Assembly (NCBI GenBank): GCA_050945815.1
Contig: JBMNTQ010000034.1
Coordinates: 1-13,606 of the forward strand
Direction: 5' to 3'
DNA from: JBMNTQ01 sp050945815
Lineage (GTDB): Bacteria; Bacillota; Clostridia; Christensenellales; JBMNTQ01
Length of the DNA: 13,606 nucleotides
Shown here: positions 7,199 to 12,404 of the stretch, piece by piece
Position numbering within the stretch: the stretch's first letter is position 1
Layout: each line of letters starts with the position of its first letter
Program-made: the position numbers and the translations under genes
The notes under the pieces: model-generated
The model's input: the letters and a program-made list of their open reading frames with translations, nothing else
Told to the model about the DNA's origin: nothing
The model's database searches: none

Positions 7199-7298
7199 CA
7201 CCGTCCGCTGGCCTTGGCCAATAAATTGCTGCCAAAAAGCAACGCATTTTTTCAAGAATTTTCCATACTATTTTACGCTCTTTGGGCAACACTAACTA

Positions 7299-7439
7299 AT
7301 GCCAAGAGAAAAGCCAAAGCAATACAAGCAACAAACAGCTTCTAAAAACGAAGATGCAAAACGCATCCTAGATGGTTACGAAAAGGTTGATCAAAAAAGA
7401 GGCTGGCCTGTACTCTGCATTGGTCGGCCTCTTGCGTAA
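7299..7439 (+). CDS. Possible 46-residue small protein
   Basis: ATG at 7299, TAA at 7437-7439. The product is basic and hydrophilic in its first 30 residues (SKNEDAKRILDGYEKVDQ looks helical) and ends RGWPVLCIGRPLA. No RBS of the local AGGAGG kind precedes the ATG (only TTTGGGC ~14 bases upstream), and the last third coincides with a strong hairpin. A plus-strand terminator-like hairpin follows at 7444-7477. It is unrecognised, and is either a small gene, a decayed remnant or chance. Confidence 0.25.
   Translation: MPREKPKQYKQQTASKNEDAKRILDGYEKVDQKRGWPVLCIGRPLA
7391..7433 (-). terminator. Hairpin with T-run (minus strand), second barrier after the SRP RNA
   Basis: Arms AAGAGGCTGGCC (7397-7408) and GGTCGGCCTCTT (7422-7433). 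Read on the minus strand the 7-bp outer stem is followed by six T (complement of 7393-7398); read on the plus strand all 12 positions pair with two wobbles but no T-run follows. Confidence 0.4.
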
Positions 7440-7443
7440 TGGG

Positions 7444-7477
7444 ACGCCGGCTAAAAAACCGGCGTTCTATTGTTTTT
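7444..7477 (+). terminator. Plus-strand intrinsic terminator candidate
   Basis: Perfect 7-bp GC-rich arms ACGCCGG (7444-7450) and CCGGCGT (7459-7465), loop CTAAAAAA, followed by TCTATTGTTTTT. It can only serve the small frame at 7299-7439 or stop antisense transcription into the SRP RNA gene. Confidence 0.45.
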
Positions 7478-7499
7478 GGATACAACCTTGTATGCCAGA

Positions 7500-7529
7500 A
7501 TAAAAAATGTGCCGCAAATGCGGCACATT
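7500..7529 (-). terminator. Terminator of the SRP RNA gene
   Basis: Minus strand: perfect 10-bp stem AATGTGCCGC / GCGGCACATT, loop ATTT, then TTTTATT. It begins about nine bases after the mature 3' end of the SRP RNA. Confidence 0.85.
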
Positions 7530-7537
7530 AAATCAAC

Positions 7538-7808
7538 TGCCGTGCACCCCAACCTCGATCTGGCACACGCAAACGGCATTTCGCCAGGTAACTCCCCTCA
7601 GGCAGCCCCGCGGCACACAGAAAGAACTGCTTAATGCTGCTTCCTTCCGGACCTGACATGGTTCACAGCCTCCTGTTGCACAGGACCCAAGGCTCAACAT
7701 CCCTTAACGACGCCAGCTTCACACGCACAAGACCTCAGCCGGGGAATCCAGCTCCGCTATAGCGGATTGCGGATATAGGGCACCGCTAACTCCCCGCCTG
7801 GCACGGCA
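7538..7808 (-). ncRNA. ffs: Signal recognition particle RNA, large type with Alu domain
   Basis: The Ffh-binding hairpin is unmistakable on the minus strand at 7636-7666 (GTGAACCATGTCAGGTCC then GGAAGGAAGCAGC). The 5' part (GTGCCAGGCGGGGAGTTAGC, then the GCCC...CCGCAATCCGCTATAGCGG region) matches the Alu domain of the ~270-base SRP RNA of Bacillota such as the Bacillus scRNA. Ends were set by the closing stem GCCGTGC (7801-7807) / GCACGGC (7539-7545); they may be off by a few bases. With Ffh it targets nascent membrane and secreted proteins to the translocon. Confidence 0.95.
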
Positions 7809-7861
7809 AACAAATCAACCGTTTAATTATCCCGCTTTTCAACAAGTACAGGATGCTTTTT

Positions 7862-7890
7862 ATTGTACACGGTCGCAATGGGAAAAGCAA
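7862..7890 (-). promoter_or_regulatory. Candidate SRP RNA promoter
   Basis: Minus strand TTGCTT (7885-7890), 17-base spacer, TACAAT (7862-7867). Start would be ~45 bases before the mature 5' end, which fits a processed precursor. It overlaps the terminator of the upstream ECF gene. Confidence 0.45.
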
Positions 7891-7926
7891 GCCCCGGCTT
7901 TTTCCAAAACCACCAGGCTTGCTTTT
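7883..7926 (-). terminator. Terminator after the ECF S-component gene
   Basis: Perfect 11-bp arms AAAAGCAAGCC (plus strand 7883-7893) and GGCTTGCTTTT (7916-7926) around a 22-base loop, starting 12 bases after the stop codon. The T-run is only the four T of the stem, so strength is uncertain. Confidence 0.6.
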
Positions 7927-7937
7927 AAAAGGCTCCG

Positions 7938-8489
7938 CTATCTCGCTCCCCTTGCCCCATTCAGTCCCGTGTTAAGCAGCCCGCCCTTTTTCAAAAGCAA
8001 CACCAAAGGCGGCAGCACGACAATCTGTATCACGATTCCGATTACGCCGGTCACAATAATCTGGCCGATGTAGGCAATCCCCACTGCAGGAAACTGGGCA
8101 GCGAAAAGTCCGACCAATAAATACGACATCACTCCGGCAGCGATTCGCCCCACTCCCATCGCCCCCAACAAAGCCAAGTAAACATTCCAGCCCAGCTTCC
8201 GATAAAAGATGCTGGCACACAGCGCATACACGGCCAGCTCCACCACCATCAGCGGCAGCATAGGAAACACCACCGGCATCCCGGTCAGCATACTGGACAG
8301 CGCAGGCATCAAAGCCCCGCACAAAACTGCATAAGGCGCAGGCAGCATAAAGCCCGCCAACAGCGCAGGAATGTGCATAGGCAAGAATTGATTTCCAGCA
8401 CCAAACATATGGAAAAACATAGGCAACAACACCGCCATCGCCAGTAATATTGCCGCTGTTGTCAAGTAATACGTCAAACTTTTTTTCAT
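7938..8489 (-). CDS. ECF transporter S component, substrate unknown
   Basis: A 183-residue, very hydrophobic protein with about six membrane spans (~8-25, 36-52, 53-70, 74-96, 103-128, 135-167), a short basic N-terminus and no large loops, as in substrate-capture (S) subunits of energy-coupling-factor vitamin importers. The N-terminal AILLA and the segment QFLPMHIPALLAGF are typical of a clostridial S-component group whose ligand I cannot name. No EcfA or EcfT gene is adjacent, so it would use a shared, group II module encoded elsewhere. Start ATG 8489 has AGGAGG at 8497-8502. Expression appears controlled by the leader attenuator at 8519-8571, as is common for S components of vitamin uptake. 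Another open frame overlaps it in a shifted phase but lacks this profile. Confidence 0.82.
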   Translation of the reverse strand: MKKSLTYYLTTAAILLAMAVLLPMFFHMFGAGNQFLPMHIPALLAGFMLPAPYAVLCGALMPALSSMLTGMPVVFPMLPLMVVELAVYALCASIFYRKLGWNVYLALLGAMGVGRIAAGVMSYLLVGLFAAQFPAVGIAYIGQIIVTGVIGIVIQIVVLPPLVLLLKKGGLLNTGLNGARGAR

Positions 8490-8518
8490 TGTCCATCCTC
8501 CTCAATATCCCCAAAAAC

Positions 8519-8571
8519 TAAAAAACCACAAAAGACCGCAAGCAGCCCTTCATGGTTGCCATCCCACAACC
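8519..8571 (-). promoter_or_regulatory. Leader attenuator: terminator hairpin competing with an upstream hairpin
   Basis: Minus-strand RNA upstream of the ECF gene can form a continuous 15-bp stem (with G-U pairs) AACCATGAAGGGCTG / CGGTCTTTTGTGGTT around loop CTTG (8524-8557), followed by TTTT-AG-TTTTT: an intrinsic terminator. Its first arm also ends a second hairpin GGTTG / CAACC (8567-8571 with 8554-8558, loop of eight). The two share 8554-8557 and exclude each other, the logic of a riboswitch or attenuator. The sequence matches no riboswitch class I can recall. Confidence 0.65.
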
Positions 8572-8597
8572 TTCATAGTCATGGAACGATTACTATT

Positions 8598-8627
8598 ACA
8601 ATAGCATGTGTTCCTTCCCAATGTCAA
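8598..8627 (-). promoter_or_regulatory. Promoter of the ECF S-component gene
   Basis: Minus strand consensus -35 TTGACA (8622-8627), 18-base spacer, -10 TATTGT (8598-8603). A short inverted repeat CTATT-ac-AATAG (8593-8604) covers the -10 and could be an operator. The transcript would start near 8590, giving a ~100-base leader. Confidence 0.65.
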
Positions 8628-8731
8628 GCCCTTTTAACTATATCTTGTACCTTCTGTCCATCCATACCCCCGCTCCCCTACAAAATGCATTCTCCTCCCA
8701 TCGAAGTTTTCCCTTTTATCCCCGTTTGCGT

Positions 8732-8758
8732 TATAATAAATCCAGAAACACAAGGAGG
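8732..8758 (+). promoter_or_regulatory. -10 box and RBS of the DUF3842 gene
   Basis: Plus strand TATAAT at 8732-8737 without a clear -35 (TTTCCC nearby), and AAGGAGG at 8752-8758, seven bases before the ATG. The transcript would have a very short leader. Confidence 0.5.
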
Positions 8759-8765
8759 ATGAAAT

Positions 8766-9182
8766 ATGGAAATCGTGGTCATAGACGGTCAAGGCGGCGG
8801 CATCGGACGGGCCCTGGTAGAAAAGCTTCGGGCACGCATCCCAAACGTCAGGATTCTGGCGCTAGGCACCAGTGCCCTGGCTACTGCGGCCATGCTCAAA
8901 GCCGGCGCCGACCAAGGAGCCTCCGGAGACAGCGCCATCCTATTCAATGCAAAGAACGCCCGGCTCATCATGGGCGCCGTCGGCATCCTTTCCCCCTATG
9001 CTATGCTGGGCGAGTTAAGTCCAAAGGTAGCCGCCGCCGTCGCGAAAAGCAGCGCCGAGAAAATACTCGTCCCCTATAACAAGTGCAACATCAAAATCGC
9101 AGGCACCCAGAATTGCTCCCTCTCCTCCCTGATCGACGCTGCGGTAGAGATGGCCGTCCAGTTCTGCGCCAATCATCAATAG
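8766..9182 (+). CDS. DUF3842 family protein
   Basis: A 138-residue cytosolic protein, divergent from the ECF gene. It begins EIVVIDGQGGGIGRAL, a glycine-rich strand-loop-helix like a Rossmann nucleotide-binding start, then alternates short strands (VRILALGTSALAT, ARLIMGAVG) and helices, and ends with a Cys-containing segment PYNKCNIKIAGTQNCSLSSLIDAAV. The whole pattern agrees with DUF3842, a conserved protein of anaerobic Bacillota of unknown function. Three Cys (107, 117, 134) are visible; whether they bind anything is unknown. Single-gene transcript ending at the hairpin 9223-9261. Confidence 0.85.
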   Translation: MEIVVIDGQGGGIGRALVEKLRARIPNVRILALGTSALATAAMLKAGADQGASGDSAILFNAKNARLIMGAVGILSPYAMLGELSPKVAAAVAKSSAEKILVPYNKCNIKIAGTQNCSLSSLIDAAVEMAVQFCANHQ

Positions 9183-9222
9183 AAAAACCGCCCCGGCCGA
9201 TAGCCGCTGTCCCAAAGCATAA

Positions 9223-9261
9223 AAAAGAAGCGCTTCACACAATCAACGAAGCGCTTCTTTT
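9223..9261. terminator. Bidirectional terminator between DUF3842 and aminotransferase genes
   Basis: Perfect 14-bp arms AAAAGAAGCGCTTC (9223-9236) and GAAGCGCTTCTTTT (9248-9261), loop of 11. A-run on the left and T-run on the right let it work on both strands for the two convergent genes. Confidence 0.85.
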
Positions 9262-9270
9262 CTCATTCTC

Positions 9271-10428
9271 TCAAATACACTGGGCCAGCAAGTCCATCCC
9301 CCGCCGAATCCCCTCCACCGTCGCATTGGAAAAGTTCAGCCGAAAGGTGTTCTCGTAGCCGCCGGCAGCATAGAAGTGCGTACCTGGAATAAAAGCAACC
9401 CCTCTATCCACAGCGTCTTTCAAAACCTCCTTGGCGTCCTTGCCCCGCTCCAGCTCACACCAGATAAACAGCCCGCCCTGAGGTACAGTATGCACAATCC
9501 CCAATTCATCCAGCTTCTCCAGCATCACATCGCGCTTTTCCTTATATTGCACACAAACCTGCTCAATATGCTGTTCCAATCCGCCCCGGCGGATATAAGC
9601 ATCCACCATCGCCTGAGATAAATTTGAAGTATGGGTGTCTGCCCCCTGCTTACATATCACCATCTTTGCCAGGATATCCGGCGCACCAACCGCAGCGCCC
9701 ACCCGCAAACCCGGGGATATGATCTTGGAAAAGCTCAGAAGGTGCACCACCTGTCCCACACCATCAAAAGACTTAATCGCAGGCAAAGCCTCTCCCTCAT
9801 AACGCAAATCCCCATAAGGGTCGTCCTCAACTACTACAACTCCGTATTTCTCAGCCAGCCGCGCCACCTTCTCCCGCCGCTGAAGGCTCAATTTTCGCCC
9901 AGAAGGATTTTGGAATGTTGGAATAATATACAGAAGTTTCGGAGAATACTGTGCCATCTTCCTCTCCAATTCATCCATCAAAATCCCCTCTTCATCCATC
10001 TCCACCGGCACCAAGTTAGCCTGATAGGTACGGAAGGTCTGCAGCGCCCCTAAAAAAGTCGGCGATTCCACAAGCACACTATCTCCCGGGTTTAAGAATA
10101 TTCGTGCCAGCAAATCAATCCCCTGGGACGATCCGGTCAGCGTCAAAACATTTTCCACCTGCGCTCTGATTCCCCTGCGCCCCACCATCCTAGCAATGCT
10201 TTCCCGCAGCGCCGGCCACCCTTCGGTAATTCCATACTGCAAAACCGTTGCCCCTTGGGTGCGCAAAAGCTCGTCCGAGATTTCCTGTAGCGCATCCTTG
10301 GGAAACGTCGAAGGATCCGGGTTCCCTCCGGCAAAAGAAATGATATTCGGGTCTGCCAGCATTTTAAATATTTCCCGTATGGCGCTGCCCGTTATGCCGT
10401 CCAGTCTGTCCGCGAATTGTCTCTGCAT
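9271..10428 (-). CDS. PLP-dependent aminotransferase, 2-aminoadipate/LysN-like (class I/II)
   Basis: A 385-residue fold-type I aminotransferase without the N-terminal GntR-type helix-turn-helix of MocR proteins. Marks: SFAGGNPDPSTFP at 31-43, cofactor region TGSSQG (98-103), FQNPSG with Asn174, VVEDDPYGDLRY with Asp203 and Tyr205, Schiff-base Lys235 in SFSKIISPGLRVG, and the carboxylate-binding Arg near the end (FRLNFS). Relatives act on 2-aminoadipate, aromatic or branched-chain amino acids; the substrate cannot be fixed from sequence. ATG at 10428 follows GGGGGAGG. It is transcribed from 10498-10506, divergent from the scaffold/GGGtGRT operon, and ends at the shared terminator. Confidence 0.88.
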   Translation of the reverse strand: MQRQFADRLDGITGSAIREIFKMLADPNIISFAGGNPDPSTFPKDALQEISDELLRTQGATVLQYGITEGWPALRESIARMVGRRGIRAQVENVLTLTGSSQGIDLLARIFLNPGDSVLVESPTFLGALQTFRTYQANLVPVEMDEEGILMDELERKMAQYSPKLLYIIPTFQNPSGRKLSLQRREKVARLAEKYGVVVVEDDPYGDLRYEGEALPAIKSFDGVGQVVHLLSFSKIISPGLRVGAAVGAPDILAKMVICKQGADTHTSNLSQAMVDAYIRRGGLEQHIEQVCVQYKEKRDVMLEKLDELGIVHTVPQGGLFIWCELERGKDAKEVLKDAVDRGVAFIPGTHFYAAGGYENTFRLNFSNATVEGIRRGMDLLAQCI

Positions 10429-10497
10429 CGTACCAGTCCTCCCCCAAAGCTATCAAAACAGCCCTTCTTTCAGTCTGTTCAGTCTATTCTACTGGGA

Positions 10498-10506
10498 ATT
10501 ATATCA
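10498..10506 (-). promoter_or_regulatory. Extended -10 promoter of the aminotransferase gene
   Basis: Minus strand TGATATAAT (TATAAT at 10498-10503 preceded by TG and one base); no good -35. The leader is ~65 bases. Confidence 0.55.
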
Positions 10507-10526
10507 TAAGCCATAAAAAAGAGATA

Positions 10527-10555
10527 TTCAAAACATGAATCTTTAATGATATAAT
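10527..10555 (+). promoter_or_regulatory. Promoter of the scaffold/GGGtGRT operon
   Basis: Plus strand -35 TTCAAA (10527-10532), 17-base spacer, TATAAT (10550-10555) with an extended TG. RBS AAAGGAGG at 10584-10591. The TGATATAAT box is an inverted copy of the one serving the divergent aminotransferase. Confidence 0.7.
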
Positions 10556-10600
10556 AACAAAGTAAGTGTAATTATGTTTTTTTAAAGGAGGAACTCAAAC

Positions 10601-11293
10601 ATGCAATATTCCCGCGAAGTGGAAGAAATGGTTTGCATAGCTAAAGGCCCGCAACATGGCCCCGCTCCAATTCCGGAAGAGGGGAAATGGGTCAAAGCTA
10701 AGGAAATAACCGATATTTCCGGCTTTACACATGGCGTAGGTTGGTGTGCTCCCCAGCAGGGTGCCTGCAAACTCAGCCTGAACATCAAAGACGGAATCAT
10801 CGAAGAAGCCCTGATCGAAACCATCGGCTGCTCCGGCATGACCCACTCCGCCGCCATGGCCGCAGAAATCCTGACCGGCAAAACCCTACTCGAAGCCCTC
10901 AACACAGACCTAGTCTGTGATGCTATCAACACAGCTATGCGCGAGTTGTTCCTGCAGATCGTCTATGGCCGCTCCCAGTCCGCTTTCTCAGAGGACGGGC
11001 TGCCCATCGGTGCCGGGCTGGAAGATCTGGGCAAAGGCCTGCGCAGCCAGATCGGCACCATGTACAGCACCAAAGCCAAAGGCCCCCGCTACCTCGAGCT
11101 GGCGGAAGGCTATGTCACCAAACTGGGCCTAGACGAAAACGGCGAAATTATTGGCTACCAGTTCGTACAGTTGGGCAAAATGATGGAAGCCATTCGCAAA
11201 GGCGTCGATCCAAAGGAAGCCTACGAGAAAAACATCGGCACCTACGGCCGGTTCTCTGAGGCCGCATCCTACATCGACCCGCGCCAAGAGTAA
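10601..11293 (+). CDS. IscU/NifU-like iron-sulfur cluster assembly scaffold protein
   Basis: 230 residues. The central part (~45-105) resembles the IscU fold: conserved GACKLSLNIKDGIIEEALIE then GCSGMTHSAAMAAEILTGKT, comparable to the GC-x-A/S...LKGKTLDEA region of IscU. Cysteines 49, 56, 77 and 106 are candidate cluster ligands, but their spacing is not the classic IscU triad, so this is a divergent branch. The C-terminal ~100 residues (YGRSQSAF, then LAEGYVTKLGLDENGEIIGYQFVQLGK) are extra to IscU. It starts a two-gene operon with the GGGtGRT gene (13-base gap, RBS GGAGGG), which indicates a joint function, presumably handling Fe-S clusters for a specific partner. No IscS or SufS gene is near. 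Confidence 0.85.
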   Translation: MQYSREVEEMVCIAKGPQHGPAPIPEEGKWVKAKEITDISGFTHGVGWCAPQQGACKLSLNIKDGIIEEALIETIGCSGMTHSAAMAAEILTGKTLLEALNTDLVCDAINTAMRELFLQIVYGRSQSAFSEDGLPIGAGLEDLGKGLRSQIGTMYSTKAKGPRYLELAEGYVTKLGLDENGEIIGYQFVQLGKMMEAIRKGVDPKEAYEKNIGTYGRFSEAASYIDPRQE

Positions 11294-11306
11294 GGAGGGC
11301 AAAAGA

Positions 11307-12302
11307 ATGATTCGTTTTGAAGGATATGAAAGAAGAATTGAGAAAATAGAAACCTACTTAAAAAAATACGAAATTTCCTCCTTGGAAGCAGCCAAGGAAA
11401 TCTGCGATAAAAAAGGCATCAACGTTGCGGAAATCGTCCACGATATCCAGCCCATCGCTTTTGACAACGCAGTATGGGCCTACACCGTCGGCGCAGCCAT
11501 CGCCATCAAAAAAGGCTGCACAACCGCAGCCGAAGCAGCCGAGACCATCGGCATCGGCCTTCAAGCATTCTGCATTCCCGGCTCAGTTGCCGACCAGCGC
11601 GAGGTAGGCCTGGGTCACGGCAATCTAGCCGCCATGCTGCTGCGCGAAGAGACCGACTGTTTCTGTTTCCTGGCCGGCCACGAATCCTTTGCCGCCGCTG
11701 AAGGCGCCATCGGTATCGCAAAAACCGCCAACAAGGTCCGTAAAAAGCCCCTTCGGGTTATGCTCAATGGCCTAGGGAAAGATGCCGCACACATCATCAG
11801 CCGCATCAACGGCTTTACCTTGGTGGAAACCTGCTTCAACTGTGCAACAGGCGAACTCAACATCCTGGAAGAACGGCCCTACAGCAAAGGAGAACGCGCC
11901 CATGTCAAGTGTTACGGCGCCGACGACGTCAGCGAGGGTGTCGCCATCATGCGCCATGAGGGCGTGGATGTTTCCATCACAGGCAACTCCACCAACCCCA
12001 CCCGCTTCCAGCATCCTGTAGCAGGCACCTATAAAAAATGGGCCAATGAAAACGGCAAGAAATATTTCTCCGTTGCCTCCGGTGGCGGCACCGGCCGCAC
12101 CCTGCACCCAGACAACATGGCAGCAGGCCCTGCTTCCTACGGCATGACCGATACCATGGGTCGCATGCATGGAGACGCCCAGTTTGCCGGCTCCTCCTCC
12201 GTACCCGCCCATGTAGAAATGATGGGATTAATCGGCATGGGGAACAACCCCATGGTTGGAGCATCCGTTGCCGTTGCCGTCGCAATAGAGCAAGCAGGCT
12301 GA
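11307..12302 (+). CDS. GGGtGRT family protein
   Basis: 331 residues, cytosolic. The namesake motif GGGTGRT is at 259-265 (ASGGGTGRTLHPDNMAAG), followed by a Gly/Met-rich tail PASYGMTDTMGRMHGDAQFAG. The N-terminal ~50 residues are charged helices. The middle holds repeated glycine-rich turns (GLGHGNLAAMLLRE, FLAGHESFAAAEGAIG) and Cys 71, 89, 118, 120, 176, 179 and 202; CFNC at 176-179 could bind metal. The family is conserved in anaerobes with unknown biochemical activity; pairing with the scaffold gene, on the same transcript, points to Fe-S or H-cluster related work, which is inference. Stop 12300-12302, then a shared terminator. Confidence 0.88.
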   Translation: MIRFEGYERRIEKIETYLKKYEISSLEAAKEICDKKGINVAEIVHDIQPIAFDNAVWAYTVGAAIAIKKGCTTAAEAAETIGIGLQAFCIPGSVADQREVGLGHGNLAAMLLREETDCFCFLAGHESFAAAEGAIGIAKTANKVRKKPLRVMLNGLGKDAAHIISRINGFTLVETCFNCATGELNILEERPYSKGERAHVKCYGADDVSEGVAIMRHEGVDVSITGNSTNPTRFQHPVAGTYKKWANENGKKYFSVASGGGTGRTLHPDNMAAGPASYGMTDTMGRMHGDAQFAGSSSVPAHVEMMGLIGMGNNPMVGASVAVAVAIEQAG

Positions 12303-12360
12303 TTCTCTCGGAAGTTGCTGCGAAAAATATAAGTCCGTTGCAGCTAAGCAACCTGCATAA

Positions 12361-12395
12361 AAAGCCCCTTGCGCGAATGCCGCGCAAGGGGCTTT
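12361..12395. terminator. Perfect bidirectional terminator between GGGtGRT and hydrogenase genes
   Basis: 15-bp perfect arms AAAGCCCCTTGCGCG (12361-12375) and CGCGCAAGGGGCTTT (12381-12395), loop AATGC, with A-rich left and pyrimidine-rich right flanks. It serves the two convergent transcripts. Confidence 0.9.
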
Positions 12396-12404
12396 CTCTC
12401 TTTA

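Noticed and set aside
7500..7560. A tRNA or CRISPR-like repeat near the stacked hairpins at 7391-7545
   Set aside because: The hairpins are unrelated in sequence, there is no cloverleaf with TTCGA-type loop, and there are no regularly spaced repeats.
7972..8514. 180-codon minus-strand frame overlapping the ECF gene in another phase
   Set aside because: Its product is Cys/Gly-rich without membrane pattern, while the other phase gives a clean six-span S component with an AGGAGG site.
8519..8600. A T-box, preQ1 or TPP riboswitch in the ECF leader
   Set aside because: GGGATGGCAACC only loosely recalls the T-box bulge (no stem I, too short), and neither the preQ1 nor the TPP conserved cores are present.
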